The notes beneath the pieces are model-generated. The model had not been told where the DNA came from. It did no database searches and saw only the letters and a list, made by a program, of their open reading frames with translations. Of a stretch of 64,000 nucleotides of DNA, positions 24,982 through 36,887 are shown piece by piece. The stretch covers positions 192,077-256,076 of the forward strand of contig NW_003546314.1 of the NCBI RefSeq assembly GCF_000090795.2. Direction: 5' to 3'. Each line of letters starts with the position of its first letter. The first letter of the stretch is position 1. A program made the position numbers and the translations under genes. The DNA comes from Amphimedon queenslandica. Its lineage: Eukaryota; Porifera; Demospongiae; Haplosclerida; Niphatidae.

Positions 24982-27900
24982 AATAGGACTAGTAACAATA
25001 CACACACACACTCAACGAGCTAGTATAAACAGAGGAGTATGCAACATGCTTGGAGGATAAAGTGTAAATAAACAAATGTACATGTTCGTGCAGCCCCACA
25101 CACTCGCATACACACAAACTTCCGACTATTGAGACATTTGCCAGTGACTAAAAATTATAATAATAAAGTATTTTACCTAAGGCTAAGGCATAGCTAGAGT
25201 AAATGAAGGCATGCACAGGCTGAGGTAATCAGTCTGGCATTGATACATATTGTATTTCACCACTCACTCACTCACTACTCTACTCTCACATTTTATCCTT
25301 ATATATACATAATATACATGTACATGTACACATACATGTACATATACATGTAGTATTGACTTCTGGTAGTATGTACTTATTGAATTGATTCTGTGAATTA
25401 TAATTATTATGGTCATTATCATATTACTAATAATTATTATAAACGTTACACATGTGCATATCAAAACAACATAGAGTCATTGTTATTTTAATACTATAGA
25501 ACACTGAGCAATTAATTCATTATTTCTACTGGTATGTGCTGTGTAGAAATGGCGAGAGTTTTATTATGACAGCCATACGTATATCAGTGAATCTGTTAAA
25601 ATGCTTGAAACAGGTGTAGAAATCCAGGCACTACAAATAGGACGTCCAAGCATTCAAGCAATGTAATAAGTTTAATTGATGTAACAAAAAAGACAAACAA
25701 CCTCAGGAAACTGCTCAATATATTTAACATGTACATAAATAAATATATTTGCCCAAACAAAAACACGTACATAAATATTGTTCATATCCTAGAATTTTAA
25801 ACGTTTAATTCAGTGAAGGGAGAGAGAGATACATTAATGTATGCCTTAATTCGAACTGATTAAAAGTGTTTCCTGTGTTGCAACAAAAACATTGTCTTGG
25901 TTATGTGTGACTACAATTATGAGGTCCAGTGGTCCGATGAGTGTATCGATCAGGTCATTACAATTAACAAGAAGGGAATGAGGATGTACCAAATTAATGT
26001 CAGACGCCCAATTCCACTAATACGATGATCATCATTATCAATATTAGGATATACTTATTAGCACATAAGGGCTCTCAGCCAAGTGAGACATGTGGACATA
26101 TAAACTATAAAGGCTATCCAGATTCCAGACACTGCATGTATATGTGAAGAAAATTGACCTAGGACAAACACTTATTAACCATGGCATTACACTCATTAAT
26201 GATGGGGTTACCCTCATTCGGGTCATTCCAACAGAATGTCAAAACATAGCGGCATCCCCCAGATGTCAAGAGTCTCTGTAAACGCCCATACATGTACATG
26301 TATATAGATGTATGTACATGTACATGTATATATGTACATGTACATGTACAACTGAAGAATATTTGATCAGAATTACAGCAGAGCCTCTGTGGACACTTTT
26401 GTAAAGTCGCTCTGTTATACAGAGGTGTCCTTTTACATGGATACAGTAAGGAATGTAATTGGTACACTAGGTGCTGCCTGTTAATTGGAGGCGTTTGCTA
26501 CAAACTTTTTGCTACATGTAAATGGAACAAAAAACACTGTAGAGTATAAATACAATATCATTAATGTACACATACATGTAATGTTAAATTTTAACCCCCG
26601 CACACACACACACACACACTGGAGTAGTGAATTCATTGTGTTTATAGTATCAGTTACTCACTATACTTCCCCAGGCATGCGCTGATGGACCTCTTCTTCA
26701 GTTCAAAGTGTGTCTCTTGTTCTAATACGTGACCAATGTCTTCCCACACGTGATACTGGATCACTTCAGTATCAGCTGCTTCTCTAGTAGTAGTAGTAAT
26801 AATAATAATGATGGTGATGATGTTATCTATTTCAATCCTAATATGTTCTATTTTTATTTATTTTTATCTTAACTCAACTCTACTCAACCTAACCTGTTTT
26901 ATTGTTCATTTTTAAATATATAATAATAATAATGATAATAATAACAATAATAATAATGATGAATATGGTATACCACAATTAAGACACGTAATGGAATGAC
27001 ACAGACTAAATAATGATTGAGTACTTAGATTTTAAACAATGCTGTCATTTCAAATGACTGTTGAGCAGATAAGCATGAATTAATTGACAACACTCAAATC
27101 TTAAAAATACAAATAATTAATATTATTATTACTAATTTAATTGCATAGCCCAGAGTAATTGAATTTTATCTCCTCATCTTAGCACAAACAAGTGTGAATA
27201 GCTCAAATTAAAGTGACAGGATTTCTGCCAGTGGCAGGATTCCAAAGAATGTTCATCAAAGGGATCACATCTGAGTACTCGTTGCCTTATATGGGCAAAT
27301 CTTTTGATGTTTTTCTAGCAGTAAAAACTAATCACTGAATTCTTGAAATTCTTCATTTGAAAATTTGCAATCATTCTTAATTGCTTATTGGAAAAACGCT
27401 AATTTATACGTGAAGAAAATGGACCTGAAACATACATTATTTTATACTGAAAATAAGCTATCTTTTTAAACCATTCTTTAGTGTCAGTACATTATTATTA
27501 TTATTGATGCAGTGGATTATTGACGAACCTGTGAAGGTGGTCCAAGAATGGGTAACCAACTTTATTTTCAAGTAACAGAGTCAGGCCAACAAAATCAACA
27601 TCGCTAGCATTCAGAGACCTACAAGATGCAGAATAAAAATAATTTAAAAACATACCACAATGCTTTTGAATTTTTAAATGTTAAAAAATCATAGATTGAG
27701 TAGTTTATATAGAGCTCCTTTTTTAAAAATTACATTCTAATTCACAAAAATTACAACATATAAAACTTTACAAAGACAAAAGGCATCTTAACATAAAGCA
27801 CCAATTAATAAAATGACATTATTAATAACAATAATAATTAGCCTTGCGTAGCCAGGCTCCACCCCTTTTTGACACTGCCCCAACGTCAGGAGTCTGGCCA

Positions 27901-28676
27901 CACAAGACTAAATAATAATGAGTCCATTAGAAACATTACTCATAATAATACTCCAATTAGGAGACAAACAAGTAGACACATGATGTATAGGTATAGTATT
28001 CCAGGTACATAATAAGTGCCCACGCTACATGTATTGCCCTTTACAATACATGTACATGTACATGTAACACATGTCGGTCATCAAAAAGCGATCAAATATG
28101 ACAGCGTGTAAACATTAAAAATGCAATTTTAAATTTCCCTAATGGTTCGTAGTACATGCAGCAGCTGTCTACAAATGAATGCTCGACCTTTGAGTAGTAG
28201 CTATAAAAGACGGTCAGTAGCATAAGGTCATTAGGTGACCGATAAAGAGACAAAGGGCACAATGAAACATTATAAATTAGTAACAGAAGGATGAAATATG
28301 AGATAATGTCATTTTTCACACGCTGTAGTACTAGCATAAAGACATATGACAGGAAATATCAAGCATACATACACACATGCAATCAATGCGAGTGCATCGA
28401 TTGTAAGGAATGGCATATTTCCAGGTGGACAAAAGAGGAGTGAGAAAGGTGGGAGAGATTATCAAAAGAAAGAGAGACCTTTCATGTGTACAATGATTGC
28501 TAGGGCAGAGATAGGATGCTGAGCGTAGCCACCAGTAATCAGCTAGTCTTTGTAACAGCTGAGAGAGAACATACTCGACCCATTTGATCTTTGATAAAGG
28601 ACCACAATACATGGGAAACAATGGCTAGAAAGAGAGAGAGGAAGGGAGGGAGAGAGAGAGGGGGGGNNNNNNNNNN

Positions 28677-28773
<97 letters not shown>

Positions 28774-31700
28774 AGGAAGAGAGGGAGGGAGGGAGAGAGA
28801 GAGAGAGAGAGATGATGATTACGATGATGATGATGATGAATGAGCGAGTGAGAGAAAAATGCAATAAGATGTAGAGCAAAAAGAGAGAAGAAAATTGAAA
28901 AGGGAAAGAGAGCAATTGAAGATGGTATAAAAGTGCTAGTACATTACCATTTTAAGTTCAGTCATTACAGAGCTATACTGGCGCAAAGTGATACTCAGTT
29001 TCTTGAAATCAAAGTGATCAACAATAGTCCCGTCGGAGAAACATGGAGGAAAAAGCTGAGAGAGCTTCAGCCACAACTCAAGATGGAGTCCTCCTTTGGT
29101 ATTAAATAATTTTGACCGAAAACACTTAAACTGAGAATACTACAATAAAAAAATAAGAAATAGTCATTTTAGTGTAAACTAACAGTAATATTATTACTTG
29201 GAGGATCTTCCCAGTAACTAAATGCAGTACTGTATAGCTGGTAATTTTTGAGGGGAAATGTAGACATTTTGATAGCCATTCAGCAAAATAAAACCTGCCA
29301 TTTTGAGCATGCCTGCCTGATGACACATGGCCAAAAATTCACCAAATTATAAGCTCACTAATCACCAAAAATTTAGCAATTCAGCAAAATTTCCCCTTTC
29401 AAAATTATGCATATTTCATCAAAAATGGCTAGGACAAAATTTTTTTCTTGATGTACTTATGTTTTTGGTCAAAACTGAAGTTGCTCCAAAACTTGACCAA
29501 GTACTGGTTACTATGGCAAACCAAAAATGGCAAGTAACAAATTCTCTTTTTATATATTTTTTCTAATACAGATACATGTACATGTACATTTTTGTTGCAG
29601 AAATTTTGAACAAATTCGAATTAAAACTGGATTTTCTTATGAATTTTTAAATCACTCCAAAATCAGGCTAAAGTCCCCTATAGTACAGTCTTGAGCCAAG
29701 CTTTACCAAAAATGAAAAGTGAAAATCCTCTTATTTTTATAACTTTTTCTGATACATATACATACATGTTCTTATGTTGTGGAGAGTGTTTGAGTGGATT
29801 CAGATTAAAATCAGATTTTCATAAATTTTTAAAGTAGCTCAAAAATTAGGGCCAAAGTCCCTGTACAGTAAACGGTCTTTGGCCAAATTTTGCCAAAAAT
29901 GGTTAATAAATTTCTGCATTTTAATAATTTTTTCTAATACATATACATGTTCTTATCTTATGTAGAAATTTTGAGAATTTTTTTATAAATTATTAAAATT
30001 GCTCAATACTTAATCTTGTTTTTTAACTTTTTATGTTCTAAATTATTAAAATGGCTCAAAAACTGAGTAAATATTAACTGTATAATAATAGTACAGGGAT
30101 TCGGCCAAATTTCGTCAAAAATGTCTATAAGAGTTTTATAGTCTTTTCTGATACAAATGTACCGTATAACGCTTTAATTTGGCAGATTTTTATTTTGGCG
30201 ATTGGCGGTTGCAAGCAGAATCGCCAATATTAAAACCGCCAATCATTAATGCGTATGCTCAGTAATGCACATGTACAGCAAAATCGCCAAAATAAAGAGT
30301 TACATGTATACGGTATGTCCTTAAGTTATTTATCAATTTTGAATTTTTATAAATTTTTAAAAGTTGCTCTAAGATTCATTCTGATTAAAAGGATCAAAAA
30401 ATGGATTGTAAATGCTCCAGCAAATTAAGATAATTCCCACCGCAAATGATGCCTTGCTTAAATAGGCATGGTTTGCAAGCACATCAAAAGACAAGGTGAG
30501 GAGCAAAGCATCCTTACAGGAGTAACACTAACTTGTCAAAATAAAGGTTTCACGAACAGGCAGAGGATCATTACCATATAAAGCAGTCGCAGGTATGTGA
30601 CTCTTCTAAAGTCTTGTAAACAACATCTTTTGACTCTGCCAACACTACAGTACAGGCAACATGGACAGGATATTTATATTTCTAGTTGACTTGACCTGCA
30701 TTTATACAGGACTTGTGTTAGAACTGTTAATAATGCAAGTGTATCTATGCTTTACTATGCCTACATGTAGTTTCAATAATGAAATCACTTCTAATCAGGC
30801 ATTTAATATACTAATGTATCCATATGATAGTATAATAAATCCCTGCTTCTTCTGATGATGTTTTTTTCAGCTTGGGAAATTGGGATATGCCTCATTAGCA
30901 TTATTGGCAATTCACACGATATTTCACATTAATTAATCTTTTAACACTAGCAACTAACACCAGCACTAGAATACACTTCCACACACAGTAACATGCACAG
31001 ACAGTAAGGGCTTACACTAATAGTGATGCTCCGCCTCTTCATTAACTGACGGCAAAAGTTCAACTCGGCATACTTTTCAGATTTTATGAAATATGGCAGT
31101 CGGTGAGACTCCACCCACTCAAACAAGTTATGCTGAACAATAGATGACGACCAAACGTCGAGATTTGCCTTTGACGGATCAACTAGTCTTCCAGTATTGC
31201 CATGGGACATGTGATACTCTAAATTCACTGGAAATATCTAGATGCACATAAATAAAATATTTATTCAACTGATCATCCAAATAAAAAAAAACAAAGTCCC
31301 ACTATTATTTCACAAGTGGTCTAACACAACATATTATACATACCCAGCAACTCTACACTGTATAACTTGATGATTTGATGGAGCATATTTTTGGCAAATT
31401 GAGCTTCATTTGCATAAAATTTTAGTCTCCAATTTGATTGCATGCTCCAATTCAATTTGTGGGGGGCACCCACATGCTCAAGGTCAAAATTTAGCTGAAA
31501 TTTTTATCACTCGACCTCTTTAAGGGCCTATTTGCCACATTTTAACACTACACATTTTCTAGCTACAGTCTACAGATGATCTATGATCTAGCATTCTTGA
31601 ATGAATAAATAAATAAATGATCATGCCATTACTCACAGGTAGCTTGAGATAGTCAGCAAACACTTCTTTGAGCAACTGATCAGTGGACATGAGGAGTTTG

Positions 31701-31837
31701 AGAGACATTGTATGATAAAATGACTCAGTAGTCGTTCTAGAAAGAGTGAAACCCTCTCCTGGCCTTGTCCCCTCTTCCTCACACCTCCACCTACTAAGGC
31801 CATTAAGGACGCTACACCCTCTACCAGTCAGCAACAT
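17355..31837 (-). CDS. RGS22: RGS22-like protein (RGS domains)
   Basis: RGS22 is a testis/cilium-associated protein with several regulator-of-G-protein-signalling folds. Exons, 5' to 3': 31637-31837, 31016-31237, 28948-29139, 28377-28588, 27529-27618, 26662-26783, 24510-24598, 24106-24176, 23304-23427, 23000-23109, 22393-22539, 22189-22215, 22006-22129, 20156-20272, 19315-19413, 19228-19251, 18618-18689, 18249-18453, 17355-17527. Phases agree throughout, giving about 806 residues (human 1264). The N-terminal LFEWVESHRLPYFIKSEKY matches human IKWIKKERLPAFLESDCY. Near the C-terminus, LVQFWVEFNEFYKSL matches LFKFWPQFCEFRKNL. RGS-like helices are seen in FKCFRS...LELWLKLSQ, YSSEVVKKLGL and KAFERFLLERGPMD. 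The start is uncertain: the reading frame stays open upstream to 31894. The end of exon 28377-28588 is also a guess (GTGTGT donor). The N-terminal linker seems reduced, or exons there were missed. One exon is only 24 nt. Confidence 0.8.
21480..21830 (+). repeat. About two monomers of the 180-bp repeat
   Basis: Two units with 'GGAGCAAATTTAAAAATTCAT', 'ACAACATAAGAACATGTAT', 'CAGAAAAAATTATAAAATG' and 'GGCCTGATTTTTGAGCCACT'. They lie in an intron of the RGS22-like gene, in the same orientation as the 1021-2090 array. Confidence 0.75.
27841..27911. mobile_element. Degenerate short foldback, TAGCCAG family
   Basis: Begins GCCTTGCGTAGCCAGGCTCC and ends GTCTGGCCACACAAGACTA, resembling the ends of the foldback elements at 57141-57623 and 63813-63894. 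It lies in an intron of the RGS22-like gene and is too diverged to fold well. Confidence 0.4.
28621..28815. repeat. (GA)n tract containing an assembly gap
   Basis: An almost pure purine strand of AGAGAG/GGGAGG repeats, with ten N at 28667-28676. The gap is probably a collapse of the repeat. ORFs on both strands here (RE-repeat and SL-repeat peptides) are artefacts. Confidence 0.92.
29390..30420 (-). repeat. Inverted-orientation array of the 180-bp repeat, about five monomers
   Basis: Reverse-complement monomers recur: 'TTTTTCTAATACA(G/T)ATACATGT', 'TTTTAAAGTAGCTC', 'GCCAAAGTCCCTGTACAGTA', 'TTTGCCAAAAATGG'. It sits in the RGS22-like gene between exons 28948-29139 and 31016-31237. One monomer is split by the MITE at 30160-30315. 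The (+) ORF 29327-29566 is inside the repeat and is not a gene. Confidence 0.78.
30160..30315. mobile_element. MITE with TACCGTATA ends, nested in the satellite
   Basis: The left end TACCGTATAACGCTTTAATTT mirrors the right end AAATAAAGAGTTACATGTATACGGTA, with inner GGCGATT/AATCGCC complementarity. It is about 156 bp. The flanking satellite reads continuously if the element and one TA are removed, indicating insertion at TA. Confidence 0.75.
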
Positions 31838-32306
31838 GACCCTCTGATACTTATAGTGTCTCTCTGTGACAAGATAGGATGAAAGGATCTTCACAAATGA
31901 CTGCTAAAGCAAGTTTAACTTGAGCCTCAGAGTGTGAGGGGCGTGGTTTAGCAGCACACTCACACCATGCTCACACACGTGTTAGACTTGGGTGGAGCTG
32001 AGAGTAAGTTAATTCTCTCAGTTATTCAGTTATTTTGTTTCATGAATGGAGGCAGTAGTTAGTAGGCCCAGCACTTTACTAAATACTATAATGTCTAGGC
32101 GTAATAATTTGTCAGTATCTCTCTGATGCCATAGATATTGCAGCTCACTTTAATAGCCAAGCAAAAAAGAAGGCGGAGCTCATTATTTAACACCCACGCA
32201 TAAAAGGTGGGGCTACTGGCGTGACATATTGAGGTGGTCCCACTCTATTTTAGTTCTCCTTGTATTTCTCCCTCAGGCTCAGTTTCTTCTCCTTCTATTG
32301 ATAGTT
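31838..32306. promoter_or_regulatory. Divergent RGS22/EBP-family promoter
   Basis: The space between the proposed start codons is about 470 bp. It contains GGGGCGTGG (31938-31946) and, nearer the (+) gene, CACCCACGCATAAAAGGTGG at 32191-32210. The ATAAAA could act as a TATA box about 30 bp before a start near 32230. A nearly identical CACCCACGCATAA block lies in the SPATA17/ESYT promoter. Confidence 0.55.
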
Positions 32307-33737
32307 ATGTCTCACAAGGCTTATCCTAATTTAGCTCACCTTGAAACCTTCTCTCGTGATCTCAATTACACTGGTGTACCCCTCGATGGATGGATTCATC
32401 CAATGACTTTTGTCCCCATTGTATTGAGTGTCATTGCTTTCATAACTGTTGGGAGGCCGAGGGGATTCCTTTCTTATTGGGCCCTTTTGAACTTTGCCCT
32501 TATCCATCCCATGGATTTGTGAGTTTCATTTTTCTTGATTTAATTTAATGTTGTAGGGGAGCAGGGCAAGACTAGGGGCAGTGAATTTGTCCTCTTAAGC
32601 TTAGCTAGGATAAAAAATCTCAAAATGCAATGTTAATTATTGAAACAGTTGCATTTAAAAAAATTAAGTGGAAATTCTACGATACTTTCAATATTGTCAC
32701 CATAGTCCCTGTATCATGCTCCTCCCTCCCTCCTTCATTTTAGGTTTGTTGGTACCCTGGGATATGGCCCGCGATACATGGTTGATGAATACTCTGTACT
32801 GGACACCCGCTATTGGGTGGTGCAGGATGTCTGTGTCACTATAGTCTCTTTTCTGGAGTTTATTGTAATGGCACCACTCTGTTTCTTCTGGTAAGTTAGT
32901 TTTACATAATGTCGATGGAGCAAACGAGAAAGAAGATATAATGTATTATCATTGTTGTTGTTACATCAAGATTTTGAATGCCATGTTTATTTCCTGTCAT
33001 TCATTCATCAAACTTAATTATTTAAAGGATGTTTACACAAACTGTATCATGCATTCAAAATTTTATTTTCTTTTCTAATTTTTACCAGATAGCCTTTCTA
33101 AAAATTTAATGCATGGTCTCTTTTTATTGAATAGGTACAGAGGTATTGTACAGGGAAGACCTGATAAAGCTTTTTTTGCAATCCAAGCTAGTACATGGCA
33201 ATTGATAGGAACAATATTTTACGTCGTTGGAGAAATCATGGACGACTTCAAGCATCTGCCTGGAAATGTAAGTTGGGTGTGGCTTATTATTATTATACTG
33301 TTTGTACTGTATAGTGCAAAATTTTTGAAGGCTGCAAATTTCACTAATTTTGTGATTATTTTGAAAATTCACAAAAATTAGTCCACAAAAATCACTTTAT
33401 TATGGTAGAAGATGGCAGACACCAGACAGTATAATTTTTGGCAAAAATTAGAATCCGCAAAATAGATTTTTAGGAGATTCACAAAATTTACAGCTCTTGA
33501 AAATTTTGTGCTATAGCAATTGTATAGTAATTGTGTCAGTGGTTCATTTGTTATTTTTTTTTTAATTTTTAGGATTTTGTTTGGCCACCTAAGTTTGACA
33601 GTTACCTAAAATTAAAGTATTTTTGGTTTATTTTTGTTTGTCTGAATCACATCTGGGTCTTCCTGCCATTGACTGTCATCTATAAAAGCTACAGGGAAAT
33701 AATACAGGGAATGACAATGAAACATAAGAAAAAATGA
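32307..33737 (+). CDS. EBP/EXPERA-family membrane protein
   Basis: EBP family proteins are ER membrane proteins; EBP itself is the sterol delta8-delta7 isomerase, while EBPL lacks detectable activity. Four exons (32307-32518, 32744-32890, 33135-33267, 33573-33737) give 218 residues (human EBP 230, EBPL 206). Four to five hydrophobic segments are visible. EYSVLDTRY matches EBP EYAKGDSRY. YFWFIFVCLNHIWVFLP matches the C-terminal EBP helix, keeping its N and W. The His in LNFALIHPMD corresponds to EBP H76. However, the catalytic-site Glu of the METIT motif seems replaced (VTIVSFLEF), so isomerase activity is doubtful. I start at the ATG 32307; the frame is open upstream, but no earlier ATG is present. 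A MITE lies in intron 3. It is tail to tail with SPATA17, 414 bp apart. Confidence 0.82.
33305..33518. mobile_element. Palindromic MITE in intron 3 of the EBP-family gene
   Basis: Begins TACTGTATAGTGCAAAATTT and ends AAATTTTGTGCTATAGCA, with inner GAAAATTCACAAAAATTA/AGATTCACAAAATTT segments. It is AT-rich and non-coding, about 214 bp, and related in its ends to the TACTGTATAG elements. Borders are approximate. Confidence 0.6.
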
Positions 33738-34151
33738 ACTAAGATACATTTGCTAACAAACTTGTTATTATTATTATTATTTCTGCTGGTTATGTGATGT
33801 TAGGAAAATAATCTTTAGTATTAATTTTTGCATTTTTTTATGATAATAATCATTATTTATTATTATTGTTATTACTATTACTGTTATTGTATAATTAAAG
33901 GTGAGAGAATGTGTGTGAAAAGTTTGACTCTGTACAGTTTTAAATTTGATCAAAGAGAGCTATGCCTGGCACTACACTCTGGAAACGCTACATTAAAAAA
34001 AATTAATAATAATTTAAAAAAAATTAAATTTGTACATGTATACATGCAAGTACATATATGGTACAATACCTGTTTATTGAGCTCCTGAGTCTTCTCTCTA
34101 AAGTATTCATTACCATATGCTAACCTAAAGGAGATTTTTATTTGTTATGAG

Positions 34152-36541
34152 TCAGAAGAACAGCCAGCTAGTATTGTGCTTCAATGTACAGTACCTAATG
34201 TATGAGGTCTGAGATGCCATAACAGGATGACGATATTGAAATGTAGACTTTGTGAATGGAAGGAACCTAAAAGGAGATGATGGCATACATGTATATTGTG
34301 TATGAATAGTCGAATCTTATCAGCATACTTTTCATTGACTACTATCATTTGGTCTTCTTTGTCCTGTAATTCTAACCTACAGTGCAATGGAGGAGGTGAA
34401 GGATGTGTGCAGGGAAGAGGTGATGGGAGAGAGAGGTTGTGAATAATAGGAAGAGAGAGAAGGAGGAGGAGGAGGAGGGCCAAATTAAAGTGGAGCATTT
34501 GAAGAGAGAGGAGGAGGAGGAGTTGCGTGCAGGAAATGTGGGGAAGAGAGAGGGGAAGGTTGAGTTACACCTTTCCGGTTTCCAACTGTTTCACTATATT
34601 TAATGTCACAGTTATAATCAGTTGATAATCATTATTTTATAGTGCATAATTTCTCTAACTACCATGCTGGTTCAACTCACCTAGCCTGCTCAACAGAAGA
34701 GTAAGATGTACTGGTTCGTAGAGTTGGCTTGAGAACACTGTGCCTCTTCTGCCAAACATCTTTAGGTAACTTGAATGGACCCTACATACATCAATACATG
34801 CTATAATGCAGCAAAAATTTAGTTTGATCACTATTGCAATTAATTTCTCTTGCAATTGTTATCATAAAAATAATAAGAACAACAAGTACCATATAGCGGG
34901 TTTATTTTGAGGATAATAATTTTTGCAAATTGCCACTTTTCTGCCATCTTGTACCATATTAAATTGATTTTCAAGGAATTTAATTTTGCAAATTTTCAAA
35001 AACCTGCGCAGTTCGTGAAATTTGTTATCCTCAAAATAAACCCACTGTACGGTATTATTTTTTGACATGCTCACAGATAATGGTTTCATTACCTGAGGCT
35101 TATTTATAGGTGGAAGTGTGTGCCTTAGTCTACAGTCACCATCAGCAGCAGTTAGATCAATAGCTGGCAATGATCCACTCGACTCATCCTTTGACCAGTA
35201 TCTTTTAGGCTGGCTGGTGTGTTTCTGTCTCAGTCTTCTTCTACTTGCTGTGAGACTTGAGGCAGTACTGTTATTGTGATAATGAATGGACCTCATCTGT
35301 GCTTCAAGCTGATCTACAGATTCAGTATCACGCTGTTTGAAAACACCAGGAGACTGAGGAATGATTAATTTAATTTAATAGCTATACTCCCAATATTTTC
35401 TTACTGATTCTGTACTCAACATGTAGTGGTACTGCAGAGCCTTTTTTCTAATCATAATCTAAAATTATTGATTGATTTAATTATAGATAGCATAATTTAA
35501 TAAGCAGGATTAAATTAATATGTCATTTAGTATCAATAGTCTCACCTCTTGAAGTTCTTTTTCTCTTTTGAGCTGCCTATCTATTTCCTTTTGCTTATGT
35601 TCTTGTAAAATCAGCCTGTTGATATGAAGAACCAACTTAGTATAGTTTTTAAAATTATCATTTTATCATCTAGCTTATCAGGGTCAATAAGGATTCAAAA
35701 ATTGCAAGTCATGACAATAATGGGTTCTCAATAATACGAATTCTGCTAATTAATGTGTCATTGCATTATGACATTCTGAACAAAGATGTACATGCTAAAA
35801 TTTAAGCCACTCTTCTTATTCTACCTTGTTTCTTCATTCTTTTTCTTCAGTTCAGCAAGATAAGTCTTTTGAGCATAATAATTGAATAAATACTTTCTTG
35901 TATAATAACCTCTCCAAGCTGATTGTATCTACAGTAATGCAATACATGCAAAGCTAGTAACATTAATGATTGAAGCAACTTTATTTATAATAACTAATTG
36001 TGCATCATATCAGTATAATTATGCTTCATTTCAGATTAAGAAGTATTAGTACTACTGATATTGTACTTACAATTGTTGCCATGTGACTATAAAATTGATG
36101 CTGGAGCTCATCATAGTACTCCTATAGAAAAAGATTACTCTAATCACTGCATGATACCAGGGATATAATAGACTACGCATGTCTGCTAGTATAAATTCTC
36201 TCAGACTCTCACCTTAAGGTATTCTCTGTATTGACGTCTTCCATAATGTCCCCTGTATGTCTTTTGTATTATTACTGCACACTCATTCAGATACCTGCTC
36301 GAGACATAGTGTGAAGTAACTCTAGTACACATCTTACCTAAGATATGCTCTGACACGACAGCCTCTAAACCAGCTCTGTATCTTAATGGCTGCATTATAT
36401 TCCTTCTCTCTCCAATCTTCAGCTTCTCTGTATAAGGATATGTCAAATACAGCTTTATTCATTGTCCTCTTACCTACAAGCCTCACAGACGGCCTCAACT
36501 AACTGCTGTCTCTTGTTCCACAGTTCCAAGAACGCAGCCAT
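34152..36541 (-). CDS. SPATA17: SPATA17 (IQ-motif axonemal protein)
   Basis: SPATA17 is a calmodulin-binding IQ protein of the axonemal central apparatus in cilia and sperm. Ten exons: 36474-36541 (ATG), 36338-36427, 36213-36294, 36071-36121, 35825-35928, 35546-35615, 35093-35353, 34681-34781, 34329-34376, 34152-34266. Phases agree and give 329 residues (human 361). Three IQ motifs are in order: AAIKIQSWFRGCRVRAYL, CAVIIQKTYRGHYGRRQY and ATIQSAWRGYYTRKYLFNYY. They match human VKIQSWFRGCQVRAYI, IIQKWWRSFLGRKQY and RIQRRWRGYRVRKYLFNYY. The conserved LPPINKPQGPF and VNEKFLPF segments follow. A MITE is in the intron 34782-35092. An X-box lies 10 bp before the ATG. The gene is divergent from the ESYT-like gene. 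Confidence 0.93.
34887..35054. mobile_element. Palindromic MITE, TACCRTATAGCGGG family, in a SPATA17 intron
   Basis: The left end TACCATATAGCGGGTTTATT mirrors the right end AATAAACCCACTGTACGGTA, with GAGGATAA/TTATCCTC subterminal arms. It is about 168 bp, homologous to 778-983. Confidence 0.78.
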
Positions 36542-36887
36542 CTTGTTTCGGTTGCTATAGTAACATCTGTAACGCCTTCTTTAACGTGGACGTGGGCGTG
36601 TTATTTACGGGTGTGGTCAAAACATAACAATACACCCACGCATAAGGGCGTGGCTAAATCGATTCTTCCACAGAAAAAAAGAATCATCCCATGCCTGCTG
36701 ATGTTCAGGTTTGTTTGGTGACGAAGTTAAGCCATTTGGGGTCCTTTTATTATTTGAGGGTAAGCATTTAAGCATTCCCTTCCGATGTGTGCAGTTTTAT
36801 TCTGCTGACCCTCCCGGAACGTGGGAAAAGAGTCCTTTTATGTACTAAAATTATCTTCCTTTATCCTATTTACAGGCTGTATGATAA
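36542..36887. promoter_or_regulatory. Divergent SPATA17/ESYT-like promoter
   Basis: 346 bp separate the two start codons. It holds an X-box at 36551-36564, GTGGGCGTG (about 36592-36600), GGGTGTGG (about 36609-36616) and CACCCACGCATAAGGGCGTGG (36633-36653). Part of it will be 5' UTR of the (+) gene, whose ATG at 36888 follows a possible acceptor (TATTTACAG, 36868-36876), so an upstream non-coding exon is possible. Confidence 0.6.
36551..36564. promoter_or_regulatory. X-box (RFX binding motif)
   Basis: GTTGCTATAGTAAC is a full 14-bp inverted repeat fitting the RFX consensus GTNRCC/N(0-3)RGYAAC. It begins 10 bp upstream of the SPATA17 start codon. RFX factors drive ciliary genes in animals, and SPATA17 is a ciliary protein. 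Binding is inferred. Confidence 0.7.

Noticed and set aside
28591-28915. Long RE-repeat and SL-repeat ORFs on both strands
   Set aside because: They read a (GA)n microsatellite, and both cross an assembly gap.
30575-30644. Possible extra RGS22 exon (minus, 70 bp, ...LAESKDVVYKTLEESH...)
   Set aside because: It has plausible splice sites and a good-looking frame, but its phase does not join to the neighbouring exons without another missing exon.
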